A stretch of DNA of 64,000 nucleotides, taken from contig CBDEGP010000001.1 of the NCBI GenBank assembly GCA_965237875.1, forward strand, positions 434,001 to 498,000, read 5' to 3'. How positions within the stretch are numbered: position 1 is the stretch's first letter; every line of letters starts with the position of its first letter. The stretch is from DAOUJI01 sp965237875. GTDB lineage: Bacteria; Chloroflexota; Dehalococcoidia; Lucifugimonadales; JAGWBF01. Below, piece after piece: positions 25,048-33,744 of the stretch. Both the position numbers and the translations under genes were made by a program. The notes beneath the pieces are model-generated. The model was not told the origin of the DNA. It ran no database searches and saw only the letters and a program-made list of their open reading frames with translations.

Positions 25048-26257
25048 ATGGTTGATCAGGCGCTGGCGCCCAAAGACAACCTGGAAGTGTTCTGGTTCTG
25101 CCAACAGCCCAATAGCTATATCAGCGAACAGGACCTGGAGAAATATGAGTCAGGGCGTCTAGGCTTCCCCAACACCCACTTCGACCCCCAGAAGGCGGTG
25201 GCGCTCTATAACCAGTACCACGAGCAGTATGCTTGGGCCGACGAGGTTGGCTACGACGGCATCATGACCAACGAGCACCACGCCTCCTACTTCAACATGA
25301 AACCATCGGTTAACCTGGACGCCGCCGTCATATCCAAGGTGACTAGGCGGGTTCGGATAGCGATCCTGGGCAGCCCCATCGCCGTTAACGACCCCATCAA
25401 GATGGCCGAAGAGGTGGCGATGCTGGACTGCTACTCCGGTGGACGGATAATCGCGGGCTTTATAAGGGGCACCCCGGTCGAGAGTCTTCAAGCGGGTATA
25501 GACCCCTCGGAGAACCGGGGGCGTTTCGAAGAAGCCCACGATCTGATTCTCAAGTGCTGGACCACGCCGGGTCCATTCAGGTGGGAGGGGCAGTACTTCC
25601 ACTACCGGATGGTGAACCCCTGGGTGCTGCCCATCCAGAAACCCCACCCAGAAGTCTGGTTCCCGGGGCTTTCCAGCCCGGAGAGCGTGGTTTGGGCCGC
25701 CAAACGCCAGCGCCCTTACATGAACCAGGGGGCCCGGCTCGACACCACCGAGTGGCTTAGGAACATCTATATAGACACGGCCAACGAGGTCGGCTTCCAG
25801 CCCGGGCCTCAGCACTTCGGCTATACGATCAAGGTTCTGGTGGCCGACACCGACGCCAGGGCCCAAGAGATCGGACGCACCTTCATGTGGACTGGGCCAC
25901 ACCGTCATAAGGGGCCGAGGGAGCACACCGACCCCGCCGGGCTACCAGACCCGGGAGGCGGTGGAGATACAGCGTAAGAGGCCCTCCGGAGGTCTTAGCG
26001 GCCTTGGCGGCCAGACCGCCAGCTATGAGGAGCTTCAGGAAATCAATAGTATCGTGGTGGGCAGCCCCGACACAGTCATCCAGAAGCTGACAGAGGTGAT
26101 AAACCGCCTCAATCCAGGCTACCTCCATGCCTGGGGCGCCGAGGGCGATATGGCCCAGCAGGACGTCATGCGTTCCATAGAGCTAATGGGGAGAGAGGTT
26201 ATCCCGGCCTTACACGAGATTAAGCTGCAGCCCTACCAACAGGCTCCCGTCGCTTGA
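25048..26257 (+). pseudogene. Luciferase-like flavin monooxygenase with single-base frameshift
   Basis: ATG 25048 (GGAAGGGGG upstream) opens a frame encoding the LLM core: DEVGYDGIMTNEHHASYFN, IAILGSPIAVNDP, GRIIAGFIRGTPVES, TTPGPFRWEGQYFHYR. Family similarity in this frame stops near DPAG at about 25935, and it ends at 25977. The next frame continues without loss as YQTREAVEIQRKRPSGG, then SIVVGSPDTVIQKLTEVI, to a stop at 26257. One extra G in the run GCCGGGCTAC (about 25937-25943) explains the break. Without it the protein would have about 402 residues. It is either a very recent pseudogene or a homopolymer sequencing error. Confidence 0.82.
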
Positions 26258-26390
26258 GGGCCGGAGCTTAATCAGATTGAAGGCATAAGAATCCTCTCCA
26301 CCCTGATGTTCAATCCCTTGTCACTGGGCCACGGGTGACCCGAATACGGCGTCTATACCCCAAACCCTCGATATCAAGCCCTTTCACACG

Positions 26391-26426
26391 AGGAAGGCCC
26401 GGGTCTCTTGAGACCCGGGCCTTCCT
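26391..26426. terminator. Perfect hairpin between convergent genes
   Basis: The arms AGGAAGGCCCGGGTCTC (26391-26407) and GAGACCCGGGCCTTCCT (26410-26426) pair perfectly over 17 bp around a 2-nt centre. It lies between the 3' ends of the LLM (+) and binding-protein (-) genes. No T-tract follows on either strand, so it is a bidirectional terminator of the tail-less kind or a transcript-end stabiliser. Confidence 0.65.
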
Positions 26427-26466
26427 GCAGTCTAGCGCAGCTGGTCTGCTATGGAGACGCCCGCCG

Positions 26467-28494
26467 TCAGCACGCAGGGTCGCACCAGAGGTGCTCGTTC
26501 TTCTCCTGGAAGCTGTAGGCCGGCGGGACGTTGTAGTTCCGGATCTTGCTGTTGACGACGACAGGGCTCATCAGGAAGTGAGTGTAAGGGAAGGCGTTTT
26601 TACCGTTCAGAAGCAACTCCTCGGCCTGGCGGACCAGGCCCCCACGCTTCTCCTGGTCAATCTCCCTGGTCTGGAGGTCACTCAGCACAATGATTTCGTC
26701 ATTGGTGTAATGCGCCCGCCGCCTCATGCCGGAGGTGGGGAGGGCATAGGCCGAGGTTAGGCACGAGTCGGGGTCGGGGAAGCCGCAGGAGTTGGCCATG
26801 ATTCCCAGTTCGTAGTCGCCGTCATTAAAGCGGCCTATGTTCACGACGGGGTCCCCAGCGTCAACCCGGGGGTCCCATTTCAAGAACCGCCTGAACTGGT
26901 CCGCCAGCAGGGTGGCCATTTCGCAGTACTCCAATATGGAGCGGCAGGTGATGGCGACTTCGAACCCCTCCCCTATCCCGTTCTTCTCGAACAACCGCTT
27001 GGCCTCGGCTATGTCGTCGGGGTGCTTCTGACCATCCAACTCTCTGAAACCGGGGAGCTGCAGGACCTCATCCAGAGTCCTGCTGAACCAGTAAAGGTTT
27101 GGTGGGATAGGAAAGCCCAAAGGATAAAAGCCATCGCTCAGGGTCTCCACGATGGGCTGGCGGTGGATAACCAGCATGAAGGCCCTTCTGACCTCGTCGT
27201 TGTCAAATATGGACTGCTTGGCGTTAATCATAAGCCCCATGCCAGCGAGGGGGCCTGACACATAGAACTCGGCTTCGTCGCCCATCTCCTTGCTCAGCTG
27301 CAGCCCATCCTTGAAGCTCAGGTTGTTTTGCACCGTGGCGGCCATTAATATCTGCCCCGTCTTGAAGGAGGCGATGATGGTGCCCTTGTCCTTCATGATG
27401 AAGTAGGTCATGCCGTCAAACTTGGGGTAGCCGTCCTTGAAGTAGTCCATGTTCTTCTCGTACTCGGTCCCAACGTCCCTGGTGTGCTTCTTCATCTTGA
27501 AAGGTCCCGAGCCGATCATGTTCTCGGGTTCAGCGGCGCTGGGAAAGGTTCCCGCTTCGATTAGGTGTTTCGGGAGGACTATCAATTCACCTTGCGAGAA
27601 GTTGGTCAGGAAGGCCGGAGCTGTAAACTGAGTCTTCAGCTCCACCGTGTGGCTGTCTACGGCCCGGGAGCTTTCGTAGTAGGTCCCGAAGAGTCTCAGT
27701 TGGCCGCTGGTCCAGGGGCAGACGTCCTTCACGACGGCGATGCTTTCGCAGTCTGTCATCATATCGAAGGAAAACAAGACGTCCTCGGCTGTGAGGGGTG
27801 TGCCGTCCTGGAACCTGACGTTTTCGTGCAGTTTGAAGGTGTAGGTCAATCCATCAGGAGCCACCGACCAGTCTTCGGCGAGGTCGCCACGCACGTCCGT
27901 GAGCTCCGGCGTCTCCGGGTTGAACTCAATGATCCGGTTGTACACGGGGTCAGCCCAAACAGCCGTCGGCGCGCTGCCCTTCCACAAGAAGTCGCCGAAG
28001 GGAGGAGCATACAACAGCATGGGGGCTATGCCGCCGAATATCGGGCCCCCCGTGCCTGGCTCTGCGACGGGTTCCGCCGTGGGCGTCGAGAGCGCCTGCG
28101 CCAACTCCTGTGCGACCGCCCTGGACAGGTCTTCCGCGGTGAGCCCGGCGGGCTGCGCCGCCAGGGCCGTCTCTATGGCTTTCGTCACATCTTCCGTGGT
28201 AACCCCGGGCTGCGTCGCCAGGGCCGTCTCTATGGCTTTCGCCATATCTTCCGTAGTAACCCCGGGCTGCGTCGCCAGGGCCGTCTCTATGGCTTTCGCC
28301 ATATCTTCCGCTGAAGCTCCGGCAGCTTGCTCAGCGATGGTTCGCTGCACTATATCTGCGATGTCTATCGGCGTTGGCGTAGGTTGAGGCGTCGCCGCAG
28401 CGTCCGAACCGCAGGCAACCGCTACGACTAGAACAAGCAGCAGCGGAATAAGCATCCATGACCGGGACTTGAGAAACCAGCTATGTGACGTCAT
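26467..28494 (-). CDS. Peptide-type ABC transporter substrate-binding lipoprotein (SBP family 5)
   Basis: The 675-residue protein starts with a lipoprotein signal (LIPLLLVLVVAVAC, lipidated Cys28). A Thr/Pro linker and an unusual stalk of three and a half 19-20-residue helical repeats follow at residues 61-133 (TEDMAKAIETALATQPGVT type). The SBP_bac_5 domain starts near residue 150 (PVYNRIIEFNPETPELTDV, DGLTYTFKLHENVRFQDGTP, MIGSGPFKMKKH). It would capture a peptide or other solute outside the membrane for a DppBC-type channel, such as the one at 16395-18296. GGGGAG lies about 8 nt before ATG 28494. It is convergent with the LLM gene. Confidence 0.9.
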   Translation of the reverse strand: MTSHSWFLKSRSWMLIPLLLVLVVAVACGSDAAATPQPTPTPIDIADIVQRTIAEQAAGASAEDMAKAIETALATQPGVTTEDMAKAIETALATQPGVTTEDVTKAIETALAAQPAGLTAEDLSRAVAQELAQALSTPTAEPVAEPGTGGPIFGGIAPMLLYAPPFGDFLWKGSAPTAVWADPVYNRIIEFNPETPELTDVRGDLAEDWSVAPDGLTYTFKLHENVRFQDGTPLTAEDVLFSFDMMTDCESIAVVKDVCPWTSGQLRLFGTYYESSRAVDSHTVELKTQFTAPAFLTNFSQGELIVLPKHLIEAGTFPSAAEPENMIGSGPFKMKKHTRDVGTEYEKNMDYFKDGYPKFDGMTYFIMKDKGTIIASFKTGQILMAATVQNNLSFKDGLQLSKEMGDEAEFYVSGPLAGMGLMINAKQSIFDNDEVRRAFMLVIHRQPIVETLSDGFYPLGFPIPPNLYWFSRTLDEVLQLPGFRELDGQKHPDDIAEAKRLFEKNGIGEGFEVAITCRSILEYCEMATLLADQFRRFLKWDPRVDAGDPVVNIGRFNDGDYELGIMANSCGFPDPDSCLTSAYALPTSGMRRRAHYTNDEIIVLSDLQTREIDQEKRGGLVRQAEELLLNGKNAFPYTHFLMSPVVVNSKIRNYNVPPAYSFQEKNEHLWCDPAC
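28096..28314 (-). repeat. In-frame tandem repeat in lipoprotein stalk
   Basis: Units of 57-60 bp encode about 19-20 residues each (AEDMAKAIETALATQPGVT and variants) at residues 61-133 of the binding protein. The first two full units are nearly identical at DNA level, so copy number could vary by slippage. Confidence 0.8.
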
Positions 28495-28705
28495 TGAGCG
28501 GCTCCCCTACAAACTTAAAATAGCCTAGCTGGACGTTGTGGGGTTGCTTTTCCGGGTTAGTCCCCCGCTATCCGCTCCTTCAGGGTCCCCGACAGCACTC
28601 TGTCCATCGGGTCCTGCGGCACTGTGACCATCGAGCGGTCTTTCAGCTGGATTGCTGGAAATTGCCCATACGGTAGCATTGATTTTGTCGTTAAGTCAAT
28701 TCACA

Positions 28706-28865
28706 CTACTCGACGTGACGGAGCAGTTCCTCTCGTACGAGCTCGCTCCTAGTGCGCCCCTGCCGCTTCGCCACTTTGTCCACTTGGTCCGCCATCTCAG
28801 GGGGTAGGGAGAAGGTGATGGTCTTCGTCGTTCGCGGCGTGTTCGTCTCTCGTTGCCGCGTCTTA
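28706..28865 (-). pseudogene. Ribbon-helix-helix (CopG-like) protein gene lacking a start codon
   Basis: The minus strand reads RTTKTITFSLPPEMADQVDK, then VAKRQGRTRSELVREELL, then RHVE and a TAG stop. This is the DNA-binding beta-strand plus two helices of CopG/MetJ-type repressors and antitoxins. After the upstream in-frame TGA (28868-28870) there is no ATG, GTG or TTG before the strand; the first ATG (28795) lies after it. No toxin gene is adjacent. It looks like an antitoxin or repressor remnant, or a gene with an unusual start. Confidence 0.55.
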
Positions 28866-29030
28866 CTTCAGGGTCGCACCATCGATGGACTACAGTCAAT
28901 CGGTAACACTTACAGGAACGTTGACGGTCTACCCCAGCGCAACGTAGACTAAGCTTGGTCCGGTGCGACAGCAGCAGGAAACCGCACCCCAGCTTATCTG
29001 CCATCCCTGGTTAGAGAGAGGGTCAGCTAT

Positions 29031-30437
29031 ATGTCGGACCAGGACATCGCCCAGATGGCCCATCTCATGCGCAGGGCCGGCTTTGGAGCCGCCCGGGACG
29101 AGCTGGAGGAGCGGGCGGCCAGAGGGTACGAGCGGACGGTGGAAGAGCTGCTGGACCCGGACGGGTACGGGGCGCCGCGCATCGACCCGGGCATCCTCTT
29201 CCGCACCTTCCCGTACATAGAAAGCGGTGTCGCCGACCGGGGCAGCACACGCCACATCTGGTATCTGATTAACAACCCGCGCCCCCTGGAAGAAAAGGTC
29301 GCCCTCTTCTGGCACTCGGTATTCGCCACGGGCACCGTCAAGATAGACAACCCGCTCGAGACGGCGCGCCAGTTGGACATGTTCCGCACGTTCGGCCTTG
29401 GAAGTTATCGCGACCTGCTGATCGAGCTGGCCAGAGACCCGGCCATGATCTACTGGCTGGACAACTACAACAACCGTAAGAACGCACCCAACGAGAATTG
29501 GGGTCGGGAGCTCCTGGAGCTCTTCTCCATGGGCCAAGGCAACTACACCGAACAGGATGTCTTCGAGTGCGCCAGGGCTTTCACAGGTTGGAGCATAGCG
29601 CCTAAGCCCCCGGACAACGTCGGCCTTGGCCGCTATACCTGGGACTTCCAGTACGTTCCTGATGACCATGATGACAGCGAGAAGACCTTCTTGGGGCACG
29701 TAGGCAGGTTCAACGGCGAAGACGTTATTGACATAATCGTGCGCCAGCCAGCCACGGCCCGCTTCATCGCCAGGCGCCTGTACAACTTCTTCGTGGCTGA
29801 CGAGGTACAGGTGCCGGCCTGGCTCCACACGCCCCCCAGGGACCCGGTTGCCGTCAATCTCATTGCCGACGCCTTCGTATCCTCGGGCTACGACATACGG
29901 TCAACCCTGAGGACGGTGTTCAACTCCGACTTCTTCAAAGACGCCCGGTTCCAGAGGGTGAAGAGCCCCGCGGAGCTGGTGGCAGGCATCTGCCGATTGG
30001 TGGGTGACTTCAAGTATCCGAGGCCCGACCTTGAGCAATTGGGAGTCGAATGCGGATTTATGGGGCAGGCCCTTAGTGACCCGCCCAGCGTGGAGGGTTG
30101 GCATTATGGCGCCGAATGGATAGACGCAGGGTCGCTGGTTAAGCGCATCAGCTACGCCGCCGAGGTCCTCTCCAGCCTGGAATACCCTGGAGTCCAGGCC
30201 TTGGTCAGCAGCGTCATGCTAAAGGGCGCCCTCGATCCCGACGGCTTCGTGGACGCCTGCCTGGACCTGCTGGGTCCGGTGGAGGTCTGTGCCGAAACTC
30301 GGAAGGAGCTGCTGGAACAGGCCGAGTTAGGGGGCGACTTGCGATGGGACACTGAGGAACTGTCTCGGGATTCGGCCCGGAGAGTTGCGGACATGCTCGC
30401 AGTCATCGTTTCCACGCGAGAATACCAGATGTGCTAG
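29031..30437 (+). CDS. DUF1800 family protein
   Basis: This 468-residue protein opens with MAHLMRRAGFGAARDELEE, the hallmark of DUF1800. It continues with EEKVALFWHSVFATG, YWLDNYNNRKNAPNENWGR, ELLELFSMGQGNYTEQDV and ARAFTGWSI, all typical of the family. No signal peptide is visible. The biochemical role is not established; the genes usually neighbour a DUF1501 gene, and both are often exported and linked to surface or polymer metabolism. Here no DUF1501 gene is present. An NHL-propeller gene follows 65 bp later and is probably co-transcribed. ATG 29031 has GAGAGAGGG upstream. Confidence 0.9.
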   Translation: MSDQDIAQMAHLMRRAGFGAARDELEERAARGYERTVEELLDPDGYGAPRIDPGILFRTFPYIESGVADRGSTRHIWYLINNPRPLEEKVALFWHSVFATGTVKIDNPLETARQLDMFRTFGLGSYRDLLIELARDPAMIYWLDNYNNRKNAPNENWGRELLELFSMGQGNYTEQDVFECARAFTGWSIAPKPPDNVGLGRYTWDFQYVPDDHDDSEKTFLGHVGRFNGEDVIDIIVRQPATARFIARRLYNFFVADEVQVPAWLHTPPRDPVAVNLIADAFVSSGYDIRSTLRTVFNSDFFKDARFQRVKSPAELVAGICRLVGDFKYPRPDLEQLGVECGFMGQALSDPPSVEGWHYGAEWIDAGSLVKRISYAAEVLSSLEYPGVQALVSSVMLKGALDPDGFVDACLDLLGPVEVCAETRKELLEQAELGGDLRWDTEELSRDSARRVADMLAVIVSTREYQMC

Positions 30438-30502
30438 ACGGTTAGCTGTTCCAGAGGACCTGGCGCCGGCATATCGGCGGGACAGCGCTTCAAGGGGGGG
30501 CC

Positions 30503-31588
30503 ATGCGTACATTGTACGTACGTGACCGCGTCTACAATTACGACCATTGCATCGCAGGTGGACCAAGGACCGGGGGAGGCTTCCTCCATCCGTCAGACTT
30601 CGCGCTAGGTTCGGGAGACAGCCTGTATCTCCTCAGCAAGGGCATCGACTATATCCCAGCCATGGGAATAACCAAGTGCGCCTTGGACGGCGAATTCTTC
30701 TGGCATGAACGCGGGCCTGATTTTTCCCAACGCGTGGGTCCCCTACCCAGCTCGGTTGCCGTTGACAGTCAGGAGAACGTCTACGTCTCCGACGAGTACA
30801 CAAACCGGATTGGCGTCTATGGGCCGGACGGGGGCCATCTGGGCGGGTGGGGAGCGCTCGAGGCCCAAGACCGCGTGATGCCGGGCCTGAGCCTGAACAT
30901 ATGGAACATGACCTTTGACCCTTACCTCAAGAAGGTTGGGGCCATCGACACCTCCGGGGACGGTGACCTCAACGGTCCTGTCGGCCTTGCCTTCGATAGA
31001 GACGACAGGCTCTACGTTTCGGACAGCCACAACCATCGGGTCCAGATATTCACCAAAGACGGCAGCTTCCTGGGCAAGTGGGGGAGCTACGGCAGCGGTG
31101 AGGGGGAGCTGAACTTGCCCTGGGGACTCGCCTTTGACAACGAAGGCAACGTGCTCGTGGCCGACTGGGGCAACTCCAGGGTCCAGAAGTTCTCGCCCGA
31201 GGGCAAGTTCCTGAGCGCCATCTGCGCCGCCGGGGAGGAGAAACTGGGTCGCCCCTCCGACGTGGCGGTGGACAAGGACGGCGACGTATACGTCACCGAC
31301 TGGGAAAACAACCGGCTCAACATCTACGACGGCGACGGCGACTACATGTTCTCCCTGTACGGCGACGCCGACGACATCAGCCCGTGGGTCGAGAACGCCC
31401 TGAAGTCAAGACCCGACCTGGCGAAGGCCATGCAGAGGGCGGAGTCGCCCAGGGCCCAGAAGTTCAAGCGGCCGGTCGCGGTAAACGTGGATGACACGGG
31501 GCGCATTATCGTGCTCGAATCGGCGGCTTACCGTTTCCAGATATACATCAAGGAGCAGGACTGGGTAGAGCCTCCGTTCAACCTGTAG
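30503..31588 (+). CDS. NHL-repeat beta-propeller protein
   Basis: The 361-residue protein is built of NHL repeats: PSSVAVDSQENVYVSDEYTN, GPVGLAFDRDDRLYVSDSHN, LPWGLAFDNEGNVLVADWGN, RPSDVAVDKDGDVYVTDWEN and a weaker last blade. This predicts a five- or six-bladed propeller. No signal peptide or catalytic motif is evident; related proteins serve as binding scaffolds or as lyase/lactonase-like enzymes. ATG 30503 follows a run of G (AAGGGGGGGCC). It is the second gene of a unit with the DUF1800 gene. Confidence 0.88.
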   Translation: MRTLYVRDRVYNYDHCIAGGPRTGGGFLHPSDFALGSGDSLYLLSKGIDYIPAMGITKCALDGEFFWHERGPDFSQRVGPLPSSVAVDSQENVYVSDEYTNRIGVYGPDGGHLGGWGALEAQDRVMPGLSLNIWNMTFDPYLKKVGAIDTSGDGDLNGPVGLAFDRDDRLYVSDSHNHRVQIFTKDGSFLGKWGSYGSGEGELNLPWGLAFDNEGNVLVADWGNSRVQKFSPEGKFLSAICAAGEEKLGRPSDVAVDKDGDVYVTDWENNRLNIYDGDGDYMFSLYGDADDISPWVENALKSRPDLAKAMQRAESPRAQKFKRPVAVNVDDTGRIIVLESAAYRFQIYIKEQDWVEPPFNL

Positions 31589-31902
31589 GAGACTCTCGGT
31601 CGCGTCCCCTTACAGGGCCCTCCCCCACGCTCCAAGAACGGTGCCCCTTCTATACCTGCCCCAGTTCGGGGTCCGATTGTGCAACAAGGGAACGCCCCAC
31701 AGGAGACCTTTGCGTAACCTCCGTCATTCCGGCGGAGGCCGGAATCCAGGGCCTTGCCCAAAGCTGGGGAACGCCCTCACCCCAGCCCTCTCCCAAAGGG
31801 AGGGGGGTTGCGCAAAGGTCTCCACAGGGGGTAGTCAAGTGTGTGGGTTGTCCCCTTTGTGGGCCCCCAACCCGATGCAGGGGCTGAAGGCCGATGGTTG
31901 TC
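31589..31902. other. Intergenic region with inverted-repeat element
   Basis: About 310 bp between convergent genes, mostly occupied by the repeat element at 31695-31830. No gene is seen. Confidence 0.5.
31695..31830. mobile_element. MITE-like element with inverted ends and internal palindrome
   Basis: GGAGACCTTTGCG at 31702-31714 is the exact reverse complement of 31811-31823, and pairing continues imperfectly on both sides (CCCCACA outside, AACC inside). Inside lie the short palindrome TCATTCCGGCGGAGGCCGGAA (near 31723-31743), a type also present near 51383, and a self-complementary CCCTCTCCCAAAGGGAGGGG. There is no coding capacity. It fits a non-autonomous mobile element. Confidence 0.6.
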
Positions 31903-32412
31903 TTACTCGAAGGCCAGGGTAGCGTAACGCATGAAAATGGTTCCCACCGGCTCGGCAAACGGGGCGTTGCAAACCAGCACTGCTATTACATGCCGGTTGC
32001 CGGGGGTCGCTGATGCCTCCACCAAAGCCCGTTGTGGAGTATTGTTGCCGGTAATTACCCATTTCTCCCGGTCGATTTCGCCGTCGATGTAGATTTCCCC
32101 GTAGTTGTCGACATTGGTTTCAAACCAGATCCGACCTCCTGCGACGTCCTGCCCTTTGACCTGTTGGGGGACAGTTATGTGGAGCCGGTACCAGGCGAAA
32201 GTAAATCCCACAGAACGCCGTTCCTGGAAGTCGGCGTCTTTTTCCCACCAGGAATCGTCGTAGTCCGGCAAACGAGCTTCGACTGCCCTCAGTTCCGCCA
32301 CCAGTCCTTGGTTGGGTTCCCCGGGAACCAGGCCTGGCGCAATCAGCCACCCGGTGGTCCCCAGTATTGCGAGGTCCTCAGGCTTTTCCAGGTCCAGCGC
32401 TATTCTTGGCAT
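31903..32412 (-). CDS. Beta-sandwich (sugar-binding-like) single-domain protein
   Basis: The 169-residue protein begins MPRIALDLEKPEDLAILGTT at ATG 32412, with GGAGGAG just upstream; an upstream extension lacks similarity. The body, FTFAWYRLHITVPQQV, GGRIWFETNVDNYGEIYIDG and FMRYATLAFE, reads like the galactose-binding-type sandwich found at the N-terminus of some SMP-30/gluconolactonase-like proteins. Here no catalytic propeller follows. It may be a free-standing binding module or the surviving half of a larger gene. No signal peptide is present. Assignment to this domain type is from remembered family patterns, not a search. Confidence 0.6.
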   Translation of the reverse strand: MPRIALDLEKPEDLAILGTTGWLIAPGLVPGEPNQGLVAELRAVEARLPDYDDSWWEKDADFQERRSVGFTFAWYRLHITVPQQVKGQDVAGGRIWFETNVDNYGEIYIDGEIDREKWVITGNNTPQRALVEASATPGNRHVIAVLVCNAPFAEPVGTIFMRYATLAFE

Positions 32413-32895
32413 TTCTCCTCCATCCTGCAGGCCAAAAATGCAGTAAGCCGCTCGGCGGGTCGCCACTGAGACTCGGATTGTTTGACTAGACGCTCGTTCT
32501 GTGGCCTGGCCCTTCGTTAGGGGCGCCGTAGCTTAAACTGTGCTCAGCGCACCGGTGGCGATCACCTGGGCACGGAGGCGACTTTCAGGTTGCATAGTCT
32601 CTGCAGCGCCATGATTATACCACCCGGAGTCGCAGGTGGATCGCGGGACGCTTATTCGGCCCTGACAGCTTTCTAAAGAGGCCCCTGTATGGAGAAGGTT
32701 GGGCCTGTCCCGAGCCTGTCGGTCGAAGGGATGAGAGGGCGTCTATGACTGCCGCCTTGATGTCCGCTTCCGGCATAGGGTAGGCTGACATTGGGCCACA
32801 AGGTATACTATTCGCAATTTCCGAGCGCCGCGGCGTCCAGGCTCTGGCTTGACCCAGGCGCTGGAGCGAGCGTGTTACCGGAGGGGAAAAACGTC
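32413..32895. other. Divergent intergenic region
   Basis: About 480 bp between the divergently transcribed sandwich-domain and GPP34 genes, with no supported gene. The open frame upstream of 32896 has no family similarity. Confidence 0.45.
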
Positions 32896-33546
32896 ATGCT
32901 GAGATTCGTTGAAGAAATCATTCTGCTCCTGCTCCGCGACGAGGACGGGAGGTTCGTACACGTGCCGAGCTGGTCGATGGACTACGCCATCGCCGGCGGC
33001 GTGCTGATGGACTTGGCGATGGAGAACCGCATCGACACCGACCTGAAGAATCTAATTCTGGTTGACGCCACGCCCGTCGGCGACAGCCTGCTTGACCCTA
33101 CCCTGGCCGATATAGAAGCGGGAGAGAAGAGCGACGCCCGCTTCTGGGTTGAACGCACGGCGAGACACGCCCCGGAGATCCGAGAGGAGGCGCTCGCCCG
33201 GCTGGTCTCCGCCGGCATCCTGGAACGCCACGACGACCGCTTCTTGTGGGTGTTCCGGTCCAGACGCTACCCGGCCATCGACGGCAAGGCCGAACGCGAG
33301 GTGAAGCTGCGCATCATGGGGACGCTGTTCAGCGATGAGATACCCGACCCGCGCGACATAATGATCATCTGCTTGGCCGACGCATGCGGCATCTTCAACG
33401 AGCTGCTGTCCAAGCGGGAGCTGGAGCAGGCGTCCGCCCGCATCGCTCAGGTGCGCAGGCTGGACCTCATAGGGCAGGCCATGGCCCAGGCCATTGACGA
33501 CATCGAGACGGCGGTCGTCGCCTCGATGCAGGGACATATCTACTGA
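32896..33546 (+). CDS. GPP34 (Golgi phosphoprotein 3-like) family protein
   Basis: The 216-residue protein begins MLRFVEEIILLLLRDEDGRF, with GGAGGGG about 9 nt before ATG 32896. The helical pattern SMDYAIAGGVLMDLAMENRI, the strand NLILVDATPVGDSLLDPTL and the C-terminal helical bundle are those of GPP34/Vps74 proteins. In eukaryotes this fold binds phosphatidylinositol-4-phosphate at the Golgi; bacterial homologues are peripheral, mostly uncharacterised proteins. No transmembrane segment is present. The gene is isolated, so its context does not suggest a partner. Confidence 0.82.
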   Translation: MLRFVEEIILLLLRDEDGRFVHVPSWSMDYAIAGGVLMDLAMENRIDTDLKNLILVDATPVGDSLLDPTLADIEAGEKSDARFWVERTARHAPEIREEALARLVSAGILERHDDRFLWVFRSRRYPAIDGKAEREVKLRIMGTLFSDEIPDPRDIMIICLADACGIFNELLSKRELEQASARIAQVRRLDLIGQAMAQAIDDIETAVVASMQGHIY

Positions 33547-33744
33547 CCCGCCGCGGACCGCCGTCCTGTTGCCCCAAATGCAGCCCCTCCCTGAACGTCT
33601 GAAGGCGGCAATGGGATAAAGAGCACACATCTTCACCCCTCGACAGGACAAGGTTAGGATGGAGGCGGCTTGGCGACTATGGTTTCCACTCATCGGAATC
33701 GCAGCGGGGTGTGCCGCCGCGGCGCCCTTCGGGCTGTACGACGT

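Noticed and set aside
28096..28314. CRISPR-like array of direct repeats
   Set aside because: The repeats are contiguous, lack spacers and are in frame within a lipoprotein gene.
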